Below, one piece after another: positions 36,468-46,491 of a DNA stretch of 64,000 nt. The notes under the pieces were generated by a model that did not search any database, was not told the origin of the DNA, and was given only the letters and a program-made list of their open reading frames with translations. The stretch covers positions 1-64,000 of the forward strand of contig JAOADW010000038.1 in NCBI GenBank assembly GCA_026417115.1. Direction: 5' to 3'. How positions within the stretch are numbered: position 1 is the stretch's first letter; every line of letters begins with the position of its first letter. A program made the translations under genes and the position numbers. This DNA is from Rhodocyclaceae bacterium (lineage in GTDB: Bacteria; Pseudomonadota; Gammaproteobacteria; Burkholderiales; Rhodocyclaceae).

Positions 36468-37148
36468 TCAGACGGCTAGAAATAGCCGCTGCAATCCGAG
36501 GCCCATCAACACGATGGCTGCCATCAACAAAAGCCAACGACGCAGCCAGTAGCGTCCGTGGACCAGTCGCCCTCCCAAGTGGCCAAGCAAGGGTACGAAC
36601 AGCCATAAAGGGGTCGTTGCCGCGCCGAGGCCAAAAAAGAAGCCGTACCCAGCGCCAAGCGGCCAGCTGCCCGCCTGTGCTGCCAGAGCCAGCAAAGAAG
36701 CCAAGGGCGCACAAGGAACCAAGGAAACCGAGGCGCCCAAAAATATGACGGGCATGGCGTCACGACGAGGCCGCTGAAATCTCAGCGGCTGGGGTGCAGG
36801 CTGCGAACGCGCCTTTTGAGAAACGGCAGAAAGGCGATAAAAAAGCCATAGTCCGGCGAGAAGGCTCGCGCCACCGATCATCCAATTTCCCGTTCGCATA
36901 CCCAAAGCCTCGGTGAGCCCCCTGCCGAACGAGGCCGAGAAGGCGCCGAGCAGGGTGTAACTCACCAGTCGCCCCAGCACGAAGGCGAGCGTATGCTGGA
37001 ATGCTTCCGAGCGCCCGCCTGCTCGCCCGAACGTCCAAGCGCCCAGAAAAGGCAGGCACGTCGCGGCACAGGCAGTGAGTCCCAAGGAGACGCCCAACAG
37101 CCAGACGGCAGCAAACGCGAGCTCCTGGGAAGCGGTCAGATCAAGCAT
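36468..37148 (-). CDS. TauE/SafE-like (DsbD_2-type) membrane protein
   Basis: 226 aa with about six hydrophobic helices. SLGLTACAATCLPFLGAWTFGRAGGRSEAFQHTLAFVLGRLVSYTLLG and SVSLVPCAPLASLLALAAQAGSWPLGAGYGFFFGLGAATTPL give the family pattern with Cys in helices 1 and 4. Its start overlaps the end of the polyferredoxin gene by 8 nt. It is the last gene of the receptor-DUF4198-ferredoxin operon (41185 to 36468). The electron or thiol partner may be the ferredoxin. Confidence 0.82.
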   Translation of the reverse strand: MLDLTASQELAFAAVWLLGVSLGLTACAATCLPFLGAWTFGRAGGRSEAFQHTLAFVLGRLVSYTLLGAFSASFGRGLTEALGMRTGNWMIGGASLLAGLWLFYRLSAVSQKARSQPAPQPLRFQRPRRDAMPVIFLGASVSLVPCAPLASLLALAAQAGSWPLGAGYGFFFGLGAATTPLWLFVPLLGHLGGRLVHGRYWLRRWLLLMAAIVLMGLGLQRLFLAV

Positions 37149-38196
37149 CGCCCGCTGTGCTCCGCGTCATGAATCTGAGCGGGCGCGGCGCGCCATCGGG
37201 CAATTCACGGCTAAGCCGCTTCTTGGAGTATTCGCGGCTTGACGAAAACAGCACGAAGGGACCCCATTGGAGACGAATCACACCGTCCTGAGGACAATAC
37301 TCTACGCAGCGACCGCACAGCGTGCAGTCTTCGTTGTAAGCGCGTCGGCCGGCCTCCCGAGAAATCTCGGGGATGTCCAGGGGACAAGCCTCGCTGCAGA
37401 GCGTGCACTTGCCGCATTTTTCACGGACGGGCTTGGAAAGGCGCAATGGCGAGAGGCGTTGGAACGCCGCATTCAGCGCCAGCAACGGGCAGACGCGGCA
37501 AAATGGCTGACGTAGTGCGAGCGCAGCGACGAGCAGAAAGCCCACGAGCACATTGGCAAAAGCGCCAAGCGCAAAGGCTATGCCGTCATTGAGGCGCACG
37601 GCAAGCTCTTGCGTGCTGCCCGAGAACAAGGTAGTGAGCACGCGCGAAGGGCAGATATCGCAATAGGGGTTGCCGAGGCTATGGGGCGTATAGCCCAGAC
37701 CCGTCAGCAAAGGCAACAAGAAAACGAGTCCGATCAACAAAAACCATTTCACCCAGCGCAAGCGCGTCGCCTCGGGGAGGTCGGCGCCATCGAGACGCCG
37801 TGCGGCAAAGCCAAGTCGCCGACCAAGCTTGCCGATGAGCTCCTGCAGCGTGCCCAGAGGGCAGACCCATCCACAGAATGCCTTACCCAGGAAAAAGAAA
37901 AAAGCAAAAAAGCTGACGAAGGTCATCACCAGCGGCAACACCATGCCAAGCGTGATTTCCTTGGCGCGCACGATCGCTTCGCCAATGCGATGATGCAACT
38001 GATGTTGCGTCGGCACCAATACGCAGTAACCACCATTCATCGAATCGTAGGCGCAAGAAAGCGCTGGCAGCGCGTTGGAGATCTTGTCTGCCAGGTAATG
38101 ACCGACCAGGACGCTGCCATAGACGGTGAGAAAGAACATCACCAGTTGCACGCCCAACCGAATTTTTCCCAGAGGCAGCCCTTTCATGTCAAACAT
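37141..38196 (-). CDS. NapH/NosR-like membrane polyferredoxin
   Basis: 351 aa from ATG 38196 (MFDMKGLPLGK). Membrane segments alternate with cysteine motifs: CGWVCPLGTLQE, YCDICPSR and CRVCPLL in the membrane part, then two 4Fe-4S ferredoxin motifs, CGKCTLCSEACP and CTLCGRCVEYCP, at the C-terminal cytoplasmic end. This is the architecture of NapH, CcoG and the NosR C-terminal half, which pass electrons across the membrane. Placed after a TonB receptor and a DUF4198 protein, it may supply electrons for metal reduction during uptake (inference). The start overlaps the DUF4198 stop by 8 nt. Confidence 0.88.
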   Translation of the reverse strand: MFDMKGLPLGKIRLGVQLVMFFLTVYGSVLVGHYLADKISNALPALSCAYDSMNGGYCVLVPTQHQLHHRIGEAIVRAKEITLGMVLPLVMTFVSFFAFFFFLGKAFCGWVCPLGTLQELIGKLGRRLGFAARRLDGADLPEATRLRWVKWFLLIGLVFLLPLLTGLGYTPHSLGNPYCDICPSRVLTTLFSGSTQELAVRLNDGIAFALGAFANVLVGFLLVAALALRQPFCRVCPLLALNAAFQRLSPLRLSKPVREKCGKCTLCSEACPLDIPEISREAGRRAYNEDCTLCGRCVEYCPQDGVIRLQWGPFVLFSSSREYSKKRLSRELPDGAPRPLRFMTRSTAGDA

Positions 38197-39079
38197 TGTT
38201 TTCTCCCTGTTTGCTGGAGGGTCGAGACGTGCGCAGCAGGGGCACGCCCAATGCCATGCCCACACAAAGAAAGAGGGCGCCCCAGGCGAGGCTACGCTGA
38301 CGGTCGGGATCTTCGCCATAGACATGATTGAACGCCGTCAAGTAGCGGCGCCCATCCGCCTCGTGAGCGACGGAAAGCACGAAATTCGCACGCCTTGGCG
38401 CGTGACGAGAACGCCCTTCTTCAGCGATCGTGCGGAAATCACGTGGGAAGGTGATGATGACCCGGCCTTCGCCGTCCGCAACGAAGCGGACATGACTCCC
38501 GAATTCCGTATCCAGTCGCACCGAGGCGCCAGCCAGGGGCTGTCCCAGGAAACGCACGAGAAAGCGCCACTTTTCACTTTCGCGATAGCTCGCATGCTCA
38601 CGCGGTAAGGGATCCGGCACGATCTCGAGTTCGTGTTTCGCCTGCGCGAGCAGCCTCTGCGGGGACTCCCCGGGATTGCTGAAATACCAGGCCGTCGAGG
38701 CTACGCGCACTTCATCGACGTGCTCTTCGCGCGCGACCAGCCAATGGTAATTGCCGATCTTTGGAGAAGCGGACTCGATGCGCACGCGTCCTTGCGCCAC
38801 CTCATACGCGACGCGCCGCCGCGCCTCCTCCCCTGCAGCGGCGAAGACTTCGACCTTCGGCGCGGCAATGCCCGCCAGGACCAACTCGGCGCGGCTGCGC
38901 TCGCCGTGCTTTGCGCGCGCCGGCAGGAGCAGAGGCGCATCCGTCCATTTCAAGGCGCTCGATTTGGCGAGCGCTGTCCGCATGTCTTGGTCGGCGGATG
39001 CGGACTCATGACGATGCATGGTCTGGCCATGCGCCGAAAGCGATGAAGCAAAGATCAGCCACAGAATCAGGCGCCCCAT
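38189..39079 (-). CDS. DUF4198-like periplasmic protein with C-terminal membrane anchor
   Basis: 296 aa. Signal peptide to about residue 19 (LSAHGQ). A beta-rich domain follows with a His/Met-containing N-terminal segment (QTMHRHESASADQDM) and a carboxypeptidase-regulatory-like stretch (GQPLAGASVRLDTEFGSHVRFVADGEGRVIITFPRDF). A single C-terminal helix (about 262-280) anchors it. The pattern is that of DUF4198 proteins found near metal transport genes. Its start is 9 nt behind the TonB-receptor stop. Confidence 0.75.
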   Translation of the reverse strand: MGRLILWLIFASSLSAHGQTMHRHESASADQDMRTALAKSSALKWTDAPLLLPARAKHGERSRAELVLAGIAAPKVEVFAAAGEEARRRVAYEVAQGRVRIESASPKIGNYHWLVAREEHVDEVRVASTAWYFSNPGESPQRLLAQAKHELEIVPDPLPREHASYRESEKWRFLVRFLGQPLAGASVRLDTEFGSHVRFVADGEGRVIITFPRDFRTIAEEGRSRHAPRRANFVLSVAHEADGRRYLTAFNHVYGEDPDRQRSLAWGALFLCVGMALGVPLLRTSRPSSKQGENNV

Positions 39080-39088
39080 GACCAGCCC

Positions 39089-41185
39089 TCAGCGAAAATC
39101 GTAACGATAGGTCAGGGCCATCATTCGAGGCGCCGCCGCCATATAGGTGACTTTGCCGCTCGTGTCTTTCTTGACCTCGACCGCATAGCGCTTGTCGAAG
39201 AGATTTTCGGCGTTGAATGTCAGCGAATGTCCGCTCCATTGATAACCGAGCGAGAGATTCGTGACCCATTTCCATCCTTCGTATTGCTCGGAATTGGCGT
39301 TGTCGAGCCAGTATTTCCCCCAACTGTTGGCCGAAAGGCGCGCGCGCCAGCCTTGACCTTGCCAGCCGAGGAACACGCCATATTGATGGCGCGGAATGAA
39401 AGGCAGATAGTTGCCAGCGCGATTGATATTCACGGTCGTATTGCCTATCCGCACCGGCTCGCTGAATTCCGCATATTTATAGCGCGTCAGGCTGTAATAG
39501 CCGCCCGCCTCCCACTGGCGCGCAAAGCGGAACTGGCCTGCGAATTCGAAACCCTTCTTGTCGGTCTTGCCTGCGTTGAGATAGGTCGTCACGCCGCCAT
39601 TCGTCTGCTGGACGATCTCCTTCGAGACGGGGTTGTAATAGAGGCTCGTGTCGAATTGCCAATCCGCACCACGCCCTTTTAGACCGATCTCATAGTTTTG
39701 CGCGATCGGCGCCTCAAGCGCGGGGTTGTTGGAAATTTCCGACTGTGAGGGAATCTGGCCCGCCTGCGCCGCCATGGCGAACAGGCTGAGCGTGGGCGTC
39801 AACCGGTAGCTTGCGGCTAGCTTCGGCGCGGGCAAGCGAAACGTCTTCGACAGCGTGGTCAAGCCGGCGCCGGCGACATATTTCCCCGTCGCATAATCGT
39901 ATTTCCAGATTTGATTGTTGCGATCGGAAAAGTCCACGACGTCATAGCGCAGGCCTAGGTCGACGATCCAACGCTCCGAAGGTCGCCAAGACTCCTGGAG
40001 ATAGAAACCGGTCAGTAGCGTCTTGGCGTCGTCGATCTCGGCCAGCGTTCCTTTGGCGTCAGATCGGGTCGCGACGATACGACCGCCGGGGCCGGTCGTC
40101 ACATCCCGATACTGATACTTGCGTGAGTCGGGCGTGCGTTCTTGGCGCACCGTGACGCCCCCCACCAACACCCCGCCCGCATGGCGCCAGTGCGCTTCCA
40201 AATCGGCGCCCAGGTTCCAGACCCAGTCCTGGGTTTCGTTGATGACGCCGGTGACCGGGTGATAGTGATACCAGGTGTTGTAGTAAAGGCGCGGTTTGAA
40301 ACTGAGGTCGCCCCGCTGCATCTCGTAGCGTGTGTTGAAAAACCAAACCTTGGAGTAGCGGCCCGAATGTTTCCAAGCTTCCGAAGTTCCCTGTTGCTCG
40401 CCGGTCGAAAGAAAGCGGTCAAACAGCGTTTTGTCCATCACTCCAGGCAGCTGCACGTTGGCTTCGGCGTAGGAGATCTCGCTTTCCCAGGCATCGCCGG
40501 CGGCAAGCAATAGGCCGTGTTTGAGCGAGATTTGGGTGGTGTCGAACTGATTCCAGGAACGCCAATCGTTGTCGATCTTGCGGTATGTGGCGGTCAGCGC
40601 GAGCGCTTGATTCTGCGTCATCATGCCGCCATAGCGGAGGTGATAGTTCTCCGTTCCCTCGTTGCCAAGCCCGACTTTCAGGTTATTGGCCGTTTCGTCG
40701 AAAACCGATTTGGAGAGAACCTGAATCGTGCCGCCCGTCGACCCCACAGCGAATAGATTGCCCGGCCCCTTGGCGACCTCGATGCGCTCGATGTCTTGGG
40801 TATCGACGAAATCGAGTCGCGTGAAGCTATCGGGATCGGTAAGCGGCACGCCGTCGCGCAGGATCATGATCTCGCGAATGCCATATGGCGCCTTGAGTCC
40901 GGCCCCGCGGATGATCAGCCGGGCGTCGAAGCCGCCGTTTTTGCTGTCGATCAATACGCCAGGGATCTCTTGCAGCGCCTCCTTGGCGTTATACATTTTC
41001 TTGTCCTTGAGCGTCTCCTTGCCGACGACGGCGATCGCTTGTGGCACGTCGAATGTGGCGCGCGCTTCACGCGTCGCGGTGACGCTCACCTCATCGAGTC
41101 GCGCCTCTTCGCCCCTCGCTGACTGGACGGCGAAAGTCAGCGCCAGCATGGAGAACCAGCATTCATAATGAATTTTTCTAGGCAC
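39089..41185 (-). CDS. TonB-dependent outer-membrane receptor, metal/siderophore type
   Basis: 698 aa from the GTG at 41185, chosen because GAGGGAGGA lies 5 nt upstream and the sequence around it repeats that before the copper receptor; ATGs at 41206 and 41200 are within or upstream of that ribosome site. Signal peptide to about residue 25 (SARG-EE). TonB box region DEVSVTATR, plug motifs IPGVLIDSKNGGFDARLIIRGAGLKAPYGIREIMILRDGVPLTDPD and a barrel ending YRYDFR. The substrate is not evident. The operator pair at 41253-41286 and the downstream DUF4198, ferredoxin and TauE genes argue for a metal. Confidence 0.9.
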   Translation of the reverse strand: MPRKIHYECWFSMLALTFAVQSARGEEARLDEVSVTATREARATFDVPQAIAVVGKETLKDKKMYNAKEALQEIPGVLIDSKNGGFDARLIIRGAGLKAPYGIREIMILRDGVPLTDPDSFTRLDFVDTQDIERIEVAKGPGNLFAVGSTGGTIQVLSKSVFDETANNLKVGLGNEGTENYHLRYGGMMTQNQALALTATYRKIDNDWRSWNQFDTTQISLKHGLLLAAGDAWESEISYAEANVQLPGVMDKTLFDRFLSTGEQQGTSEAWKHSGRYSKVWFFNTRYEMQRGDLSFKPRLYYNTWYHYHPVTGVINETQDWVWNLGADLEAHWRHAGGVLVGGVTVRQERTPDSRKYQYRDVTTGPGGRIVATRSDAKGTLAEIDDAKTLLTGFYLQESWRPSERWIVDLGLRYDVVDFSDRNNQIWKYDYATGKYVAGAGLTTLSKTFRLPAPKLAASYRLTPTLSLFAMAAQAGQIPSQSEISNNPALEAPIAQNYEIGLKGRGADWQFDTSLYYNPVSKEIVQQTNGGVTTYLNAGKTDKKGFEFAGQFRFARQWEAGGYYSLTRYKYAEFSEPVRIGNTTVNINRAGNYLPFIPRHQYGVFLGWQGQGWRARLSANSWGKYWLDNANSEQYEGWKWVTNLSLGYQWSGHSLTFNAENLFDKRYAVEVKKDTSGKVTYMAAAPRMMALTYRYDFR

Positions 41186-41252
41186 AGCATCCTCCCTCAT
41201 CGCCATCGGATGTCACGGGAGCGGATGCTAGTTGCGATCTTGCCTAAGGCAT

Positions 41253-41286
41253 AGTGACAAAACGCCGCATGCGACGATTGGCCGCA
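41253..41286 (-). promoter_or_regulatory. Tandem TGCGAC-type operators upstream of the TonB receptor operon
   Basis: Two adjacent 17-bp sites: 41253-41269 (AGTGAC-AAAAC-GCCGCA) and 41270-41286 (TGCGAC-GATTG-GCCGCA). On the minus strand, the nearer site centre (41261) is 33.5 bp upstream of a -10-like TAGCAT at 41230-41225. The distal site is the better match, the proximal one has three arm mismatches. Confidence 0.6.
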
Positions 41287-41475
41287 TGCTCGTGATGGGC
41301 GGCCGCCGTCGGCGAGAAAGCGTGGCTTCCATCAAGCATGCATGGGGCGCGCACGCGCCCCCTTCACGTCGGCGGGCCTCGCCCATCGGCGCCGCTTACG
41401 TTTCTCGTCGACCTTGGCGGAGAACACATCCGCCCAGACGATCAGCGCTTCCCCCCCGCGAAACGAGGCCGCTCC

Positions 41476-41889
41476 TTAGGGCCGCGGCGCTTCGGTGACA
41501 AAAGCGATCTTGACGATGCCATGGCGCTGGGCGAGCGCGAGGACTTCGGCCACGCGCTCATAGCGCACCTCGCGATCGGCGCGCAGATGCAATTCGGGAT
41601 TTTGCGCGCCCAGGCTCGCGAGATGCGCTGCAAGGGCATCATGCGCAGTGCGTTGGCCGTCGAGATAGAGTTGTCCGTCGCGATCGATGGCGATCTGGAT
41701 GGTCCGTGGTTTTTCATCGAGCCGCGCGCTCGCCACGCGCGGCAAATCGACCGGCACGGCCTGAGAAAAAAGCGGTGCGGTGATGATGAAGATCACGAGC
41801 AAGACGAGCATCACATCCACAAGCGGCGTGGTGTTGATTTCCGCCATGGGCGTCGCTTTTCCTTCCGTTTCGAAGCTGCCGAACGCCAT
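41476..41889 (-). CDS. exbD: Biopolymer transport protein ExbD
   Basis: 137 aa. The N-terminal MAEINTTPLVDVMLVLLVIFIITAPLF is the single membrane helix, with the proton-path Asp25 in PLVDVML. The remainder is the periplasmic domain. ExbB-ExbD-TonB powers TonB receptors with the proton gradient. It lies 4 nt behind exbB. Between its stop and the receptor start, 41207-41475 holds a GGGGCGCG/CGCGCCCC hairpin at 41344-41361 and the operators. Confidence 0.95.
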   Translation of the reverse strand: MAFGSFETEGKATPMAEINTTPLVDVMLVLLVIFIITAPLFSQAVPVDLPRVASARLDEKPRTIQIAIDRDGQLYLDGQRTAHDALAAHLASLGAQNPELHLRADREVRYERVAEVLALAQRHGIVKIAFVTEAPRP

Positions 41890-41893
41890 CTCG

Positions 41894-42577
41894 CTACCCT
41901 TGCCAACGTTCGCCCGTCACGAGCCAGGCGTGCAAATCATGCGCAAAGCCGTCGAGCTCTGCCAGCACCAAGCGATTGGCGCGCACGAGCGCGTTGTAGG
42001 CGAGCACCGCCGGAATCGCCACGAAAAGGCCGGCCGCCGTCATGATCAGGGCTTCGCCGACGGGCCCGGCAACCTTCTCCAATACGACCGTGCTGGCGCC
42101 GGCCAGACCCACGAGCGCATGGTAGATGCCCCAGACGGTGCCGAAGAGGCCCACGAAGGGGGCGGTTGCGCCCACCGACGCCAAAAAGGTCAGTCCCGCT
42201 TCGATCTGCGCCTGGGCGCGGGTGATTCGCTGACGCAGGGCGCGCGTGACGAATTCGGAAAGCGAGACGCCCGCGCCGATGCCGCCTTCATGTCGGCGGT
42301 GCGCATGCGCCGCTGCGATTCCCGCCTGCGCGAGGCTCGTGAAAAGTCCGCTCTTGTCGTTCGCCGCGAGCGCGGCCAGCGCCGACTCCGTATCCGGCGC
42401 CGCCCAGAAGCTCACTGCAGCGCGCTCTACCGCGCGATTGAGCCGCAGCTGCGCGACGAAGCGGGAGAGGATGATCATCCAGCTCGCGACGGACATCAGG
42501 AAAAGCACGATCGCCGTGCCTTGAATCACGGCGTCAGCCTGTTGCCAAAAATGGGACAAACCAAATTGAATCGACAT
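41894..42577 (-). CDS. exbB: Biopolymer transport protein ExbB (MotA/TolQ/ExbB family)
   Basis: 227 aa, three membrane helices. The family core is FLASVGATAPFVGLFGTVWGIYHALVGLAG followed by VGEALIMTAAGLFVAIPAVLAYN. It forms the proton channel with ExbD. It is separated from tonB by 3 nt and from exbD by 4 nt, an intact tonB-exbB-exbD operon. Confidence 0.95.
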   Translation of the reverse strand: MSIQFGLSHFWQQADAVIQGTAIVLFLMSVASWMIILSRFVAQLRLNRAVERAAVSFWAAPDTESALAALAANDKSGLFTSLAQAGIAAAHAHRRHEGGIGAGVSLSEFVTRALRQRITRAQAQIEAGLTFLASVGATAPFVGLFGTVWGIYHALVGLAGASTVVLEKVAGPVGEALIMTAAGLFVAIPAVLAYNALVRANRLVLAELDGFAHDLHAWLVTGERWQG

Positions 42578-42580
42578 ATG

Positions 42581-43264
42581 CTAGCTTTCGAGATTGAACA
42601 CGATCGGCACCAACACCCACGCCGCGATGGCCTCGTCGCCGCGCCGCGCGGGAATGAAGCGCCATTTTTCCACCGCCGCGCGCGCTGCCGCGTCAAGACG
42701 CGGATAGCCGCTTGAGGTCTTGATTTCGATGCTTTCGGGACGGCCATCGGGCAAGACATGGACGCGCAGCACGACCCTCCCTTCTTCTCCCAGGCGACGA
42801 GAGGCGGGCGGATAAAGGGGTTTGGGATTGTCGAGATAGGCCGCGTCGAAGCGAGGCGGCTCGATTGGCAAGGCGTCGGATTTCGTCCTTGCCTCACCCT
42901 CGGGCTGCGCAGCTGCCGGCTCCACACTCGCGGCAGTCGCCACGGGGGGCAGAGGGGCAATAAAAGAGGTCTCCATGGCGGGAGAGGGCTGTTTTACCGC
43001 AAGAATGCGCGTCGGCTGCGCTGCCCGTGGCTGCGGCTCGGGTTTGGGCGGCGCAGCCTTTTCGCGAGGACGCTCTACGGCCGGGGCTTCGACCAAGCGC
43101 ACCCTCATCGGACGCGGCGCCTCGCGCGCGTGTTCCTGACCACCGTGCGAAAGCCAGCCCGCCAAGGCCGCCACGTGCAACGACAGCGCGAGGAACGCGA
43201 AGCCAAGCCGGCTGCGCGTGGGGAATAGGGGCAGACGGGCGCGCGTAGGAAACAATAAGCTCAT
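42581..43264 (-). CDS. tonB: TonB protein
   Basis: 227 aa from ATG 43264; longer frames upstream would run through the operator region. One N-terminal membrane helix (about 21-38, with SLHVAAL), a Pro-rich linker (PREKAAPPKPEPQPRAAQP) and a C-terminal TonB domain (LYPPASRRLGEEGRVVLRVHVLPDGRPESIEIKTSSGYPRLDAAARAAVEKWRFIPA). It transmits energy to the two TonB receptors in this window. A -10-like GATAAT (minus strand, 43282-43277) lies 34.5 bp from the centre of the 43306 operator. Confidence 0.95.
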   Translation of the reverse strand: MSLLFPTRARLPLFPTRSRLGFAFLALSLHVAALAGWLSHGGQEHAREAPRPMRVRLVEAPAVERPREKAAPPKPEPQPRAAQPTRILAVKQPSPAMETSFIAPLPPVATAASVEPAAAQPEGEARTKSDALPIEPPRFDAAYLDNPKPLYPPASRRLGEEGRVVLRVHVLPDGRPESIEIKTSSGYPRLDAAARAAVEKWRFIPARRGDEAIAAWVLVPIVFNLES

Positions 43265-43305
43265 GATAGCGCCTAGATTATCGTCTGTTCCAGCTGCCAA
43301 GGAAC

Positions 43306-43322
43306 TGCGACGTTTTGTCGCA
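43306..43322. promoter_or_regulatory. TGCGAC-GTTTT-GTCGCA operator shared by divergent tonB and nosL promoters
   Basis: Perfect 6-bp arms with spacer GTTTT. To the right, the -10-like TATAGT at 43345-43350 is 33.5 bp from the centre and serves nosL (ATG 43394). To the left, GATAAT on the minus strand at 43282-43277 is 34.5 bp away and serves tonB. One bound dimer could therefore act on both promoters. Confidence 0.75.
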
Positions 43323-43393
43323 TTCCTTCGCATGATCGAGTGCGTATAGTGCGTAGGTTCGATGATCCCCTGATTTGAGGAAAGGAGGACGCC

Positions 43394-44014
43394 ATGGATC
43401 GCCGCTCTGCCCTGAAAATCACGCTACTCGCGGGCGCCGGGCTCGCCGCTGCGCCTGTCCGCGCGAATCAATGCCCTCATGACGGCACGCCCATGCAATT
43501 CATTCCCAAGAAGCCAGCGGACCCCCAAGCGCACGTCAATGACATCGAGAAATACGCGAAATGTCCCTATTGCGGCATGGACCGCAAACAGTTCCATCAT
43601 TCGCGCATGCTGATTCAATATTCCGACGACCTGCCCGACGGCGTATGCTCTCTGCATTGCGCGGCGATTTCCCTTTCGCTCAACATCGATCGCGAACCCA
43701 AAGCAATCTGGGTCGCCGACAATGCGTCCAGCGCCGAGATCAAGCCGCTCGTCGAAGTCGACAAAGCAAGCTTTCTGGTCGGCAGCAAGATCCCCGGCGT
43801 CATGACCGCACGCAGCAAGGTCGCTTATGGCAGCGCCGACGCTGCGAAAGCCGCGCAGGCCACGCATGGCGGCGAGCTAACGAATTTCGACGGCGCCTTG
43901 CTTGCCGCTTACACGGACATGGCCAAGGACGTCGCCATGATCCGCAAGCGCCGCGCCGAGCGGCGGCAAAAAGCCATGGAGCAATCCGGCAAAGCCGCGG
44001 AGCACAAGCATTGA
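43394..44014 (+). CDS. nosL: NosL-family copper-binding protein, first copy
   Basis: 206 aa. A twin-Arg-containing short signal (MDRRSALKITLLAGAGLAAAP) precedes the mature part. The NosL metal motif is C57-P-Y-C60-G-M62, with a further Cys27 near the N-terminus and CSLHCAA later. The C-terminus is basic and ends in HKH. NosL binds Cu(I) and is needed for copper delivery to N2O reductase. No lipobox is evident, unlike typical NosL. The AAAGGAGG ribosome site is strong. It ends one base into the next start (TGATG). Confidence 0.88.
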   Translation: MDRRSALKITLLAGAGLAAAPVRANQCPHDGTPMQFIPKKPADPQAHVNDIEKYAKCPYCGMDRKQFHHSRMLIQYSDDLPDGVCSLHCAAISLSLNIDREPKAIWVADNASSAEIKPLVEVDKASFLVGSKIPGVMTARSKVAYGSADAAKAAQATHGGELTNFDGALLAAYTDMAKDVAMIRKRRAERRQKAMEQSGKAAEHKH

Positions 44015-44517
44015 TGGACCGCCGTCGCTTTGGCCTGCTAGGGTTGTTGTGGATCGGCGGCGCGCTGGCGCAAGGCAAGCTTCCCACCCCCTCAGCGCCG
44101 AGGATTCCCAAACCGGGCGCGAAAGACATGTGCCCGGTGTGCGGCATGCTCGTCGCCAAGTACCCGCATTGGGTCGCGACGATAGTCTACCAGGATGGGC
44201 ATGCGCATTTCTTCGACGGCGCCAAGGATATGTTCAAGTTCTATCATGATCCGCCCAAATATGCGCCGGGCCATGCACGCGCGCAAATGGTCTCGCTCTG
44301 GGTCACCGAGTATTACACTGTGCAGCCGATCGAAGCACAGCGCGCTCATTACGTGATCGGCTCCGACGTTTTGGGGCCGATGGGGCACGAATTCGTGCCG
44401 CTCGCCACGCGTGCGGATGCAGAAGCCTTCCTGCGCGAACACAAAGGCAAGCGCATCCTACGTTTCGAGGAGGTGACGCCGGAACTTCCCGCCAAGCTCG
44501 ACGCCGGACGCTTCTAG
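44014..44517 (+). CDS. NosL-family copper-binding protein, second copy
   Basis: 167 aa. Short signal (MDRRRFGLLGLLWIGGALAQ), then C40-P-V-C43-G-M45 and the NosL-like WVATIVYQDGHAHFFDGAKDMFKFYHDP, with VIGSDVLGPMGHEFVPLATRADAEAFLREHKGKRILRFEEV at the end. It resembles NosL more closely over its length than the first copy. Translation is coupled to the first nosL. No nosZ, nosR, nosD, nosF or nosY gene is in the window. Confidence 0.88.
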   Translation: MDRRRFGLLGLLWIGGALAQGKLPTPSAPRIPKPGAKDMCPVCGMLVAKYPHWVATIVYQDGHAHFFDGAKDMFKFYHDPPKYAPGHARAQMVSLWVTEYYTVQPIEAQRAHYVIGSDVLGPMGHEFVPLATRADAEAFLREHKGKRILRFEEVTPELPAKLDAGRF

Positions 44518-44518
44518 C

Positions 44519-46485
<1,967 letters not shown>

Positions 46486-46491
46486 CGCCAC

